This document shows, piece by piece, positions 23,594-31,855 of a stretch of 64,000 nt of DNA. Where the stretch lies: the NCBI RefSeq assembly GCF_001281525.1, contig NZ_LGCI01000009.1, positions 53,103 through 117,102 on the forward strand, read 5' to 3'. Both the position numbers and the translations under genes were made by a program. Source of the DNA: Lysinibacillus macroides. GTDB lineage: Bacteria; Bacillota; Bacilli; Bacillales_A; Planococcaceae. The notes beneath the pieces were generated by a model. The model had not been told where the DNA came from, searched no databases, and was given only the letters and a program-made list of their open reading frames with translations. Position 1 is the stretch's first letter. Each line of letters begins with the position of its first letter.

Positions 23594-24115
23594 ATGCCAT
23601 ATATCAAAGATGTACTAGTCGATGTCATAACAAAAGTTTCGATGCCTGAGTCAAGCACAACAACTGACCATGCTTTAGAGGATGGTCAGCAGATTACTGA
23701 CCATGTGCAAAGTAATCCTATCACCATCTCGCTAACAGGCGTAATTTTAGATGATACGGAAGCAAAAGTGCTGAAGCTTAGGGAATATCGAGAAAAGGGC
23801 GAAATCATTGATTTTGACTATATGACAGCTTTAAAGCATGTTGTCGTTACTGATTTTAGCCGTGATTATTCCGCTGACATTAAAGATGGCTACGCTTTTA
23901 GCATGACATTAAAGCAAATTAAAGTTGCTAAAGTAGCCAGGTTTGTGAGCGTGTCAGTGCCAGTAAAACAGCAGACAAAACCTGTGAGCAATAAGGGAAG
24001 GCAACAAACGAAAAAGACGCCTGCAAAAACAGCCCAAACAAATAAAACTAAGTATGTGACACCGCCGAAGCCTGTAGCAAGTGGTGGATGGGCTGGATTG
24101 GAGGGGCGTAAATGA
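23594..24115 (+). CDS. Dit-like baseplate/tail tip protein
   Basis: A 173-residue protein; the first 120 residues are beta-rich (ITDHVQSNPITISLTGVIL) and resemble the N-terminal domain of Dit-like tail proteins that link the tube to the baseplate hub. The remainder is a Lys/Thr-rich disordered linker ending SGGWAGLEGRK. Start behind TAGGTGGTGA, end overlapping the next gene by four bases (ATGA). Confidence 0.65.
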   Translation: MPYIKDVLVDVITKVSMPESSTTTDHALEDGQQITDHVQSNPITISLTGVILDDTEAKVLKLREYREKGEIIDFDYMTALKHVVVTDFSRDYSADIKDGYAFSMTLKQIKVAKVARFVSVSVPVKQQTKPVSNKGRQQTKKTPAKTAQTNKTKYVTPPKPVASGGWAGLEGRK

Positions 24116-24432
24116 CGGAAGAATATATTGACATTGATAAAAATGAGATACCTTATTCCTTTGAGATAGAGCTAGCGGGTGAAGTGTTTGAGTTTGAAGT
24201 CAATTACAACCAAGCTCATGATTTCTTTACCTTAGATTTATTTAAAAACGGGGGGGCTCTTGTTGTCGGAGAAAAGCTTATCTTGAATCGTCCATTATTC
24301 AGGAATCGTATAGATATACAATTACCAAAAGTACAAATTATACCGTTAGACCGAGCTAATTCAGCGACTCGTATTACCTACGAAAATCTGAATGAGACGG
24401 TCTTTTTATATGTAGGTGAACCAGATGAGTAA
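24112..24432 (+). CDS. baseplate plug protein
   Basis: A 106-residue beta-rich protein (FEIELAGEVFEFEVNYNQAH, then DFFTLDLF) with the pattern of the phage baseplate plug family described in Pam3-type simple contractile tails. It overlaps both neighbours, so the baseplate genes are translated as one coupled block. Confidence 0.75.
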   Translation: MTEEYIDIDKNEIPYSFEIELAGEVFEFEVNYNQAHDFFTLDLFKNGGALVVGEKLILNRPLFRNRIDIQLPKVQIIPLDRANSATRITYENLNETVFLYVGEPDE

Positions 24433-25261
24433 TTTATATATGCGTCAAACAACATTTTTAGTGGGTGACCGAAAAATCACGGATCCGTTGACTGTTAAAT
24501 TTAGTGTGCCATTTGGAGACAATGAAAAAGTTGATACCATCGACATTCAGGTGTACAACTTGAAAGATGATACAATTAACGCCATTGCTACTAACCAAGC
24601 AGCTATTTTAAGTGCTGGATATGTGGACGACAATGGCGTTATTTTTAGTGGCACGCTTAAGAAAAAGGAAACGAAGTGGGAGGGGCTCGACAAGATCACG
24701 ACATTTAAGTGTATTGATTCCAGCCTTGATTATACCAAGACTGTTATTAAGCGCACTTATGGCCGAAATACACCAGCATCATTAATTTTACGAGAACTAG
24801 CCCGTGACGCAGGGCTTGCCATTGGGGATATTGATTTACCCGTTGACTTTATTTATCGATCAGGCAAAGCACTGAATGGCAAAATTAAGTTTCTTGTATC
24901 CGAAATTGCTAAGGATTGTGAGGCAAAGCTACACATCAACAAAGGGCGTATCTATGTACGGGATCGTGTGAAAGGTGACAATTTAGGGCTTGATATTTCA
25001 AAAGAAACTGGTTTGATCGATGAACCAGAAGAAATAGAGGAAGAAACGAAAGATGAAAAAGGTTCCACTTTGAAAAATGACAAGAAGAAAATCAAGGGTT
25101 ATAAAATCAAAGTACTGCTCAACCATAGGATTACAACTGATGTCATTATCAAATTGACATCTCGTAAAGTAAGCGGTGTTTTTCGTGTGGCGAAAGGCGA
25201 ACACAAAGGCGACACATCTGGTCAGGAGTATTACACAGAATGCGAGGTTGTGCCAGTATGA
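24425..25261 (+). CDS. baseplate hub protein (Gp27/XkdQ-like)
   Basis: A 278-residue hub that carries the spike. It starts RQTTFLVGDRKITDPLTV; the middle holds a GRNTPASLILRELARDAGL segment typical of gp27/phage-protein-D folds. ATG 24425 overlaps the plug stop; the GTG at 24416 is less likely. The acidic stretch EEIEEETKDEKGSTLKNDKK near residue 205 is probably a loop. Confidence 0.8.
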   Translation: MSNLYMRQTTFLVGDRKITDPLTVKFSVPFGDNEKVDTIDIQVYNLKDDTINAIATNQAAILSAGYVDDNGVIFSGTLKKKETKWEGLDKITTFKCIDSSLDYTKTVIKRTYGRNTPASLILRELARDAGLAIGDIDLPVDFIYRSGKALNGKIKFLVSEIAKDCEAKLHINKGRIYVRDRVKGDNLGLDISKETGLIDEPEEIEEETKDEKGSTLKNDKKKIKGYKIKVLLNHRITTDVIIKLTSRKVSGVFRVAKGEHKGDTSGQEYYTECEVVPV

Positions 25262-25776
25262 CCAAAGTTTCTATGACGCAATTTGTTAGTGAAAATATAG
25301 AGGAAAGCCTAATGAATATGAATACATGCCTTATATGTAGAATTCTTGAAGTAGATATGAACTTGTATAAAGCCGATGTTTTACCTTTGCATGATCCAGA
25401 TGCTACGCCGATTTTAGATGTACCTATGGCATTTTGGCAAACAGAGCAATTTGTTATCCAAGTGCCATTTAAAAAGGGTGATAAGGTGTTAGTTGTCTGT
25501 TCACAGGCGGATATTGACCCTTTGATGTTTGGCGGAGGAAAGGCTGCAAGCAGGTCATTTAGTGCCAATGATGCATTAATAGTTGGTGGCGTTCATTATT
25601 TCACAAAACCACTGCAAAATGAGCATCCTGATGACCTTCTGCTCTCGGATAAAATATATAAAAATAAAATTCGAATAACTCCAACAGGTGAAATATTTAT
25701 GGAGTCGGAGGAAAATATCAATATCATATCCAAAAAAGATGTAAATATAAAAGGCGAAAATGTTTGGATTAATTAG
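25258..25776 (+). CDS. Gp138-type membrane-puncturing central spike
   Basis: A 172-residue spike. The N-terminal part has an OB-like Gp138 pattern (RILEVDMNLYKADVLPLH, VPFKKGDKVLVVCSQADIDP), and the end (GEIFMESEENINIISKKDVN) is a repetitive beta-helix shaft. The ATG overlaps the hub stop (ATGA). It forms the trimeric needle that breaches the cell envelope; the PAAR protein after it caps the tip. Confidence 0.82.
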   Translation: MTKVSMTQFVSENIEESLMNMNTCLICRILEVDMNLYKADVLPLHDPDATPILDVPMAFWQTEQFVIQVPFKKGDKVLVVCSQADIDPLMFGGGKAASRSFSANDALIVGGVHYFTKPLQNEHPDDLLLSDKIYKNKIRITPTGEIFMESEENINIISKKDVNIKGENVWIN

Positions 25777-25787
25777 GGGGGATTACT

Positions 25788-26084
25788 ATGCCAGCAGCAA
25801 TCCGAAAGGGCGATATATGTAAAGGTCATGGCTGTTTTGTTCCCCGACCAAATGACGAGGGCAGTCACAATGTGTTTATGAATGGCATATCAGCCCATCG
25901 AGTGGGTGACCATTGGATGACACATTGTTGCGGCTCACTATGTCACGATTCAGTAGCCGCAACAGGTAGTCCTAATGTATTTGTTAACAAAAAGCCATTG
26001 TGCCGTGTGGATGATCTAACAGCGTGTGGTTCATCAATGGGCAATACACACAGCCCAAACGTTTTTGTGAATGATAGGGGGTAA
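25788..26084 (+). CDS. PAAR-domain spike tip
   Basis: A 98-residue protein with repeated SPNVFVN/SHNVFMN motifs and Cys/His residues (CKGHGCF, THCCGSLCH) that bind the single metal of a PAAR cone. PAAR proteins sharpen the spikes of contractile injection machines. GGGGGG lies before the start. Its occurrence next to a Gp138-type spike fits a two-part needle. Confidence 0.85.
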   Translation: MPAAIRKGDICKGHGCFVPRPNDEGSHNVFMNGISAHRVGDHWMTHCCGSLCHDSVAATGSPNVFVNKKPLCRVDDLTACGSSMGNTHSPNVFVNDRG

Positions 26085-26088
26085 CAGG

Positions 26089-26445
26089 ATGCATACGTTT
26101 AAATACAATGACGATGGTGATTGGGTATTGAATGAACTGGTACATGGGGATGAACAACTTATACAAAACTTAAAGCATTTGTTACGCACCGTGGTTGGAG
26201 AGTGGATGTTTAATAATAATCATGGTTTCCGCCGATCCATCTTGGAGCAGAAGATACCCAATAAAAAGCAAGTGGTGCAAGCCATGCATGATTGTTTATA
26301 CCAGGAACCGCGTATAGCCGAGGTGCTTAGTGTAGAGTATGATTTCAATCGTATTAAGCGACACCTCACTATTAATTTTAGAGCACGTACCACAGAAGGG
26401 CATGAGATAGGAGGGGAGGCTATTGTTAACCAAGTCGGGATTTAA
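26089..26445 (+). CDS. baseplate wedge protein (gp25/DUF2634-like)
   Basis: A 118-residue protein (MHTFKYNDDGDWVLNELVHG) with a helical middle (QNLKHLLRTVVGEWMFNNNH) as in gp25/W-like sheath-initiator proteins. ATG 26089 follows AGGGGGTAACAG. Its C-terminus overlaps the J gene by 23 bases. Confidence 0.8.
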   Translation: MHTFKYNDDGDWVLNELVHGDEQLIQNLKHLLRTVVGEWMFNNNHGFRRSILEQKIPNKKQVVQAMHDCLYQEPRIAEVLSVEYDFNRIKRHLTINFRARTTEGHEIGGEAIVNQVGI

Positions 26446-27601
26446 GCGACAACGAACAGCCGATTATTTGCCCATTATTGAAGAGCAAGCAAGGGATTTA
26501 TTTGGCGAGGATGCTGATTTATCAGACCGTACACCTGTTGGTAAAATGATTCATTTACAAGCTCAGCAAAGAGCCGAGGATAACGAACAGCTTGAAATGG
26601 TGTACAATGCTCGTTTTGTCGACACCTCAGAAGGAGCGACACTAGAGGCGAACGTCAAGCGTGCATTACTTACACGGAAAAGGTGGATAAAAGCCACTGG
26701 TGACGTTATTGTCAACTTAGATAAAGGCGCAAAGATCAATGTAGGCGACTTATTTAAGACAAAATACAATGTGTATTTTAAGGCGTTGGAGGCTGTGGAC
26801 GCTGTAGAAGATGGCAACTATCGTGTGAGTGTTGAAGCGTTGGAATATGGCGCTATTGGCAACGTAGAACCAGGAGATATAAGTATAATCGTGAACCCAC
26901 AAAGCGGCATCAATTCGGTAACGAATCCAGATGCTTTTTTTAATGGTCAAGACGAGGAAACAGACGAGGAATTGCAGGATCGTTACTATGCATCGTTGGG
27001 GAAAGTAGGGGCTAGGCGTGTCGAATCCATCGAAGCAAATGTATTAGATGAAGTCGAGGGTGTACGTGCTGCCATTGCAATTGAAAATGACACAAATGTT
27101 GTGGATGCAGAAGGACGCCCACCACATAGCGTTGAAACAGTCGTTTTAGGAGGGTTGGATGAAGACGTGGCAATGGCGATCTTCAGGAAAAAAGGCGGTG
27201 GCATACAAGCCTATGGGCAAACGGTTTACACTTTTACAGATAACAGAGGTATTGTTCATGAAATTGGCTTTACACGTGCCACAACAGTCAGCGTTTATGT
27301 ACGTGTATTTGTAAAAAAGAGCAATCAATTCCCTCTCAATGGTGATGATTTAGTGATTGGTCAGATTGTTAAATACGTGGGCGGCACGTACAATGACACA
27401 CTTTACTATGGTGTTGGTATGAGTAAGGATGTCATTTGTGCAAAAGCCGAGGCACGTGTCTTAACGATCAATGGGGTGGAGGATGTTCGAGTGGAGTTTT
27501 CTACCGATGAAGTAACCTATGAGCCTCATAATGTATCCATCGCATTTCCGGAAGTCGCTGAAACAGATGAGAGCAAGATTGAGGTGCTGCCACTTGACTA
27601 A
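26423..27601 (+). CDS. baseplate J-like wedge protein
   Basis: A 392-residue baseplate J family protein: it starts GFKRQRTADYLPIIEEQARD and contains ETDEELQDRYYASLGKVG and RVESIEANVLDEVEGV, family hallmarks. The TTG start follows GGAGGGGAGG. J proteins form the wedge ring that triggers sheath contraction. Confidence 0.9.
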   Translation: MLTKSGFKRQRTADYLPIIEEQARDLFGEDADLSDRTPVGKMIHLQAQQRAEDNEQLEMVYNARFVDTSEGATLEANVKRALLTRKRWIKATGDVIVNLDKGAKINVGDLFKTKYNVYFKALEAVDAVEDGNYRVSVEALEYGAIGNVEPGDISIIVNPQSGINSVTNPDAFFNGQDEETDEELQDRYYASLGKVGARRVESIEANVLDEVEGVRAAIAIENDTNVVDAEGRPPHSVETVVLGGLDEDVAMAIFRKKGGGIQAYGQTVYTFTDNRGIVHEIGFTRATTVSVYVRVFVKKSNQFPLNGDDLVIGQIVKYVGGTYNDTLYYGVGMSKDVICAKAEARVLTINGVEDVRVEFSTDEVTYEPHNVSIAFPEVAETDESKIEVLPLD

Positions 27602-28265
27602 TCAACGTTTACAAACATTATTAGAGCGTATGCCACGCCAGTTTACACGTGCTGAGGATAGCAATAACTATAAATTGCTAAAAATTATTGCTGAAAATGG
27701 TGTGGAAAACTTAGCGATACAACAAACAATCTTGAAGTATTGGGATGTAGATCAGGCAGAAGGATACAGATTAGATCGACTAGGCAAAGATGAGGGAATT
27801 TCTCGGGGTGGTTGGGAGGATGAAGAGTATCGCAAAATGATAAAAATTCAATGCATTCTTAACCTGTCTGAAGGCGATCTTGAAACAATGAATCAGATCA
27901 TGGATGCTTATATGGGTAATGATTTTATCGGCTTTGAAGAGGGTTGGCGAGAGTTTGAGCCAGCTACACTACTATTAAATGTGCGTGCTTCAGCTAAAAT
28001 AGTGCCCCTGGATTTAGTTAAACGGATGAAAACAGCAGGTGTAGGCATTTACATTATATTGAATGAACTGAATGAGTTTTTACTACTGTATGCAGGCACA
28101 TATGCATGGGATTTTAGTAATCGGATATGTGGACGGTTTAAAACAGCATCTAAGCCAGCCGTCATAGGCAAAGAACAGTTGAGTATACGAGATCAATCGT
28201 ATGCTTTTTTAGTTTCCGCCCGTGTTTGTGGGCGATTTAGAGCAGGAGGTGGCATAGTTGAATGA
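27594..28265 (+). CDS. baseplate wedge protein (DUF2612/tail protein I-like)
   Basis: A 223-residue protein in which TLLERMPRQFTRAEDSNN and DRLGKDEGISRGGWEDEEYR match the DUF2612/YmfQ group next to J in simple baseplates. The TTG at 27594 overlaps the J stop by eight bases; the longer frame from 27519 is inside J and is rejected. It anchors fibres to the wedge. Confidence 0.78.
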   Translation: MTNQRLQTLLERMPRQFTRAEDSNNYKLLKIIAENGVENLAIQQTILKYWDVDQAEGYRLDRLGKDEGISRGGWEDEEYRKMIKIQCILNLSEGDLETMNQIMDAYMGNDFIGFEEGWREFEPATLLLNVRASAKIVPLDLVKRMKTAGVGIYIILNELNEFLLLYAGTYAWDFSNRICGRFKTASKPAVIGKEQLSIRDQSYAFLVSARVCGRFRAGGGIVE

Positions 28266-28566
28266 GATACAGCCTTTGTTAGTGCAGCTAACAGAAGAAT
28301 TTTTTAATAATCTTGTTGTGAGTGCGAAAGTGACCATTGACGGGATTGTATATGATAAACCAATTGCACATACTAGCACCCGTTATGGATTGCGAAAATA
28401 CGTGAAATTAACAAACGAGCAAGGATTGATTACGCGTGCTGCCTTAGTAGACGCACATGGCCGAGAATTATATGTAAAGGACATGCATTATCAAAAAGAT
28501 GCACAAGGTTATGCCATTGCATTCCCATTGATGATCGAAGTAAAGGAAGTGAAAGTAAATGGCTGA
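28258..28566 (+). CDS. baseplate/fibre-region protein, unknown
   Basis: A 102-residue beta-rich protein (VSAKVTIDGIVYDKPIAHTS) with a TTG start behind GGAGGTGG and overlaps at both ends. The fold looks like a small attachment module for the fibre. No family recognised. Confidence 0.65.
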   Translation: MNEIQPLLVQLTEEFFNNLVVSAKVTIDGIVYDKPIAHTSTRYGLRKYVKLTNEQGLITRAALVDAHGRELYVKDMHYQKDAQGYAIAFPLMIEVKEVKVNG

Positions 28567-29164
28567 GTTGATGACTGGAGAAATTCCTTTAAATTTTAAA
28601 AACAATCCATATAAACGAGTGGAATGGGAAGATGATTTGAAAGATCCGGTAACAGGTGAAGTGCTAGAACAAGGTACGATCTTTTGGGCCGAGTATGGCA
28701 ATAATTTTGAATGGGGTATCTATAATTTATATCGATTCATGATTGAGATGTATCGGCAGATGGAACGTATGCGTGTGCAAATGGAGCTGGACGGACGCGC
28801 ACCAGGTAACAGTGGTACATTTGCAGACGTGTTAGATGGTAGTACCAATAAAATCATACTCGACACAACACTTGCGGACATTACTACACCTGTCACAGCT
28901 GGTACAACGGTATTGCCTGTTGCAAATGTGGCAGGATTTACGCCATTTATGCAAATCACAATTTACGATGATGTGCATAGTGAGGACGTGTTTATCACAT
29001 CGATCAACACGGATGCAAAGACGATCACCGTACAAGCCCTTGCAAACAGCTATAAAAAAGGCGCAAAAGTGGCTCGTAGTAATGTAGCAATTGATACAAC
29101 ATTGTCAGAGATGGGTATTGGAGATTGGCAGACTTATCATGTTGAGCTAATAGAGGTGGTTTAG
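28559..29164 (+). CDS. tail fibre connector protein
   Basis: A 201-residue protein. The first half is polar and helical (YNLYRFMIEMYRQMERMRVQ); the second half is a beta domain (TPVTAGTTVLPVANVAGFTP) of a type found in phage tip proteins. Overlaps the preceding gene by eight bases and ends three bases before the fibre. The role as fibre adaptor is inferred from place. Confidence 0.6.
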   Translation: MAELMTGEIPLNFKNNPYKRVEWEDDLKDPVTGEVLEQGTIFWAEYGNNFEWGIYNLYRFMIEMYRQMERMRVQMELDGRAPGNSGTFADVLDGSTNKIILDTTLADITTPVTAGTTVLPVANVAGFTPFMQITIYDDVHSEDVFITSINTDAKTITVQALANSYKKGAKVARSNVAIDTTLSEMGIGDWQTYHVELIEVV

Positions 29165-29166
29165 TT

Positions 29167-30897
29167 ATGGTAAAGTTAAACGCAGTAACAGCGGGTACAA
29201 CGCTCAAATTTGGAAATAAAAATTGGATACTTCTCAATCCACAAACAGGGTTTCTTTTATGTACCGAAGGAGGGAATGTTGGCTTTGAGGATGGTTTGTC
29301 ATCTTTCAGCTTTAGTCACCCTAACGTGCAAGGTTGGTTCTCCAATATCTACAATGGATTTTATAAAAAAAAATTAGTAGAAGCTAAGTCTTACAATGTT
29401 GGTGGTTACGGAGGTTCTTATGATGTAGTTATGTCCCCTCCTCAATATATAGGTACTATATCAGCTTTTGATTTTTATCAATATCAGAGCATGTTGGGAA
29501 CAGCAGTAAGTAATGCTTGGACAACATCATTTGGTGTTGGAGGTATTTTAAAAACTAATGGATCTAGTGTATCTGTAGGGAATAATACGGGTGCAACCGC
29601 GTGGTATTACTTATACCCTACAATCTATATAACACCAACAACAGAGGTTACAAACGGAGAAATTACAGGTAATACAGCGCCAACCTATACACAAATTCCA
29701 GCGCAGACAACAAAAAAAGACGTACCTATCACACTCAATTTAAATAATTACTTTACAGATATTGATAATGACGTCTTATCTTATACAGCCACGTCAGTTA
29801 ATACCAATATTGCAACGGTTGCTGTATCAGGCAATGTATTAACAATTACTGGACAAGCTATAGGCATTGCAGTAATTTCAGTAACTGCAAGTGATGGTAA
29901 GGGGGGCACTACGAATCAAGGGTTTACTATAACTGTAACCAATACAGCTCCAACGGTTTCAGTGTCATCACCTTCTGCAAATATGACTCTGTATGAAAAT
30001 GATTTATTTTACATTACTGGATCAGCAGCTGATGTAAATGCTAATCAATCAGTTACAATATATGCGCAAATTAATTTTGAACAACGTATTGTACTAGGGA
30101 TTGGACTAAGTAACGCATTGGTGACATTCAACAAACAGCTTAAATTTAAAGGTGGCCAACTGTATGATGGCGAAACAGCTATTACAGGCAACCTTACCGA
30201 TGGCGTACCACATACGCTAAAAATATGGGCTCAGGATAGTGATGGTGGGCAATCTACAATAGCAGAACGTTCATTTTATGTTGTGCCAAATAGACCACCT
30301 GTTTTAACCATTGATACTGTGCAACCGTCAGGTATCATTAATACGGACAAGTTTGCAATATCAGGTACAGCTAGTGATCCAGACGACAACGATATGACAG
30401 CTTCTTATCGGTTAAATGGAGGAAATAGTGTAGCGTTAGAAATCATTGAGGGTAAATGGGCTTTTGATATTACACTCGCTCAATTGCAAGTGGGTCAGAA
30501 TACAATTGTTGTAGAACTAATGGATAGTTACGATTTTAAAGTTTCTAAAACCATCAAATTAAATAAAAATGAAGTGAAAACGCCTATTTTGCAATCCGTC
30601 GCTCGTTATAAAATCGAGCCACCGAAAGGGAGTGCAAAGGGCGTTTTATTGTGGATTCAGCGCGACGAGCAGCTTGATTTGACAGTTGAATTATCCATGA
30701 CATTACAAGGCGAGCAGGAGCAATATGTAACACTCACGGCTGACCATACAGCACCAGTTACAGCAGGTATTGTAGAAGATGAATTTTATTATGAGGCAAC
30801 AGAGCCAAAAAATAATATCATTCTCAAACTATCGACATCACATCCAGATGTTCATGTGGATCACAAAATTCATTTAATAAGTGGGGTGCTTGAGTAG
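29167..30897 (+). CDS. tail fibre with Ig-like domains
   Basis: A 576-residue protein, probably the host-binding fibre. The N-terminal 160 residues are rich in Gly, Ser and aromatics (GGYGGSYDVVMSPPQYIGTI). Three Ig-like or cadherin-like modules follow: NNYFTDIDNDVLSYTATSVN with SDGKGGTTNQGFTITV; a second with APTVSVSSPSANMTLYENDL; a third with PPVLTIDTVQPSGIINTDKF. The final 90 residues are a different beta domain. Such tandem modules are common in adhesin-like phage fibres. It ends one base over the next start (GTG). Confidence 0.78.
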   Translation: MVKLNAVTAGTTLKFGNKNWILLNPQTGFLLCTEGGNVGFEDGLSSFSFSHPNVQGWFSNIYNGFYKKKLVEAKSYNVGGYGGSYDVVMSPPQYIGTISAFDFYQYQSMLGTAVSNAWTTSFGVGGILKTNGSSVSVGNNTGATAWYYLYPTIYITPTTEVTNGEITGNTAPTYTQIPAQTTKKDVPITLNLNNYFTDIDNDVLSYTATSVNTNIATVAVSGNVLTITGQAIGIAVISVTASDGKGGTTNQGFTITVTNTAPTVSVSSPSANMTLYENDLFYITGSAADVNANQSVTIYAQINFEQRIVLGIGLSNALVTFNKQLKFKGGQLYDGETAITGNLTDGVPHTLKIWAQDSDGGQSTIAERSFYVVPNRPPVLTIDTVQPSGIINTDKFAISGTASDPDDNDMTASYRLNGGNSVALEIIEGKWAFDITLAQLQVGQNTIVVELMDSYDFKVSKTIKLNKNEVKTPILQSVARYKIEPPKGSAKGVLLWIQRDEQLDLTVELSMTLQGEQEQYVTLTADHTAPVTAGIVEDEFYYEATEPKNNIILKLSTSHPDVHVDHKIHLISGVLE

Positions 30898-31094
30898 TGG
30901 AGCGTCGTAAGCGATTAGCAGATGGTAGCTTTGGAGAATTAGAGAAAGTAGGCTCTGCAGAAACAGCAGAAGAAAAGGCAGTACGGCTAGAGCAAGAAAA
31001 TAAATTATTAAAATTACAAAACCAAGCGAATGTTGAACGCATGGAATTTGTCGAGGAATTGATTGCAGAAATTGCAATGAAGGTCTACGAATGA
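30897..31094 (+). CDS. small coiled-coil protein after the fibre
   Basis: A 65-residue protein: MERRKRLADGSFGELEKVGS then a heptad-like helix (VRLEQENKLLKLQNQ). The GTG start overlaps the fibre stop and its TGA overlaps the next ATG (ATGA). Position and size match the small fibre-associated proteins of Bacillus phages. Function unknown. Confidence 0.65.
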   Translation: MERRKRLADGSFGELEKVGSAETAEEKAVRLEQENKLLKLQNQANVERMEFVEELIAEIAMKVYE

Positions 31095-31270
31095 TGCGCT
31101 TCTGGCAGTGGATTTTATTGTATTTGAAGGGAGGTGAAACCATGATGGCCATGTTTTTTGCACAACGTGTAATTTTAGGCAAGACAGAATTTAGTGAAGT
31201 GCCTGCATCTTTACAAGAGGGTGTTAAAGAAATCTTAGAGGAATCAGGAGTAGGTTTCTTAGCTGAATAA
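31091..31270 (+). CDS. XkdX/CD1375-like small phage protein
   Basis: The 59-residue frame begins MMRFWQWILLYLKGG (similar to XkdX starts) and continues MFFAQRVILGKTEFSEVPAS, like the CD1375 family. GGGAGGTGAA lies before an in-frame ATG at 31142, which would give a 42-residue protein. Either start is plausible; ATGA overlap favours 31091 and the strong binding site favours 31142. Confidence 0.6.
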   Translation: MMRFWQWILLYLKGGETMMAMFFAQRVILGKTEFSEVPASLQEGVKEILEESGVGFLAE

Positions 31271-31286
31271 TCCCAAGCGCTTGGGA
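31271..31286. repeat. 16-bp perfect palindrome, copy 2
   Basis: Identical to the palindrome at 14289-14304 (TCCCAAGCGCTTGGGA). It starts at the base after the stop codon of the last tail gene and lies six bases before a rho-independent terminator. The pair brackets the accessory-capsid-tail block. Confidence 0.85.
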
Positions 31287-31291
31287 TTTTG

Positions 31292-31324
31292 AAGGATGCG
31301 TCTTTATGACGTGTCCTTTTTTAT
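31292..31324 (+). terminator. rho-independent terminator of the structural operon
   Basis: AAGGATGCGTC (31292-31302) pairs with GACGTGTCCTT (31308-31318), 11 pairs with two G-U, a five-base loop and a run of six T after it. It would end the tail operon ahead of the lysis genes. Confidence 0.85.
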
Positions 31325-31345
31325 AATGTAAAAGGAAGGTGTCAG

Positions 31346-31855
31346 ATGGAGAATTGGATAATTGCACAATCAATTAATGTCGGGAAACAAATAATAGAAC
31401 ATCCTGTTATTTCATCAGCAGGTGCAGCAGGAATGATGATTTTTCAATTAGGCTTTGGGGCAGTACAGGCTATATTAATTGCTTATTTATTGTATGTATT
31501 TTTAATTGGCCTTGATTGGTTAACGGGTACATCAGCGGCTAAAAAGGATGGTATTGATACTTCGTCTTACGGTATAGATGGGGTGAAGCGTACCGTCTTT
31601 TTATTATGCTTACCTGTGATCGCTCGATTACTGGATTTAATTATGCATACGGAAGTTATTGTTACGGGCATAGTAATTGCTGTTTTAGCACGTAGTATTG
31701 CTCGATCAGTAATTGCTAACACAAAGCGAGCTGGATGGGATAAATGGATACCACTGTGGGCGCTTGAGTGGGTATCGGCTGAGTTAGATCATAAAGATAT
31801 ACGTGCTAAACAACGTCTTGATGAAATTTCTAATAAGGGAGAAGAAACTAAATGA
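31346..31855 (+). CDS. holin
   Basis: A 169-residue membrane protein with hydrophobic segments around residues 38-55, 75-95 and 105-125 (LIAYLLYVFLIGLDWLTG; VIVTGIVIAVLARSIA). The DWLTGT.AA motif and charged tail mark the phage_holin_4 family. It opens the membrane so that the endolysin can reach the wall. AAGGAAGGTG precedes it and it overlaps the endolysin by four bases. Confidence 0.88.
   Translation: MENWIIAQSINVGKQIIEHPVISSAGAAGMMIFQLGFGAVQAILIAYLLYVFLIGLDWLTGTSAAKKDGIDTSSYGIDGVKRTVFLLCLPVIARLLDLIMHTEVIVTGIVIAVLARSIARSVIANTKRAGWDKWIPLWALEWVSAELDHKDIRAKQRLDEISNKGEETK

Noticed and set aside
25149..25568. 139-residue minus-strand frame
   Set aside because: Antiparallel shadow of the hub and spike genes; low-complexity composition and no start signal.
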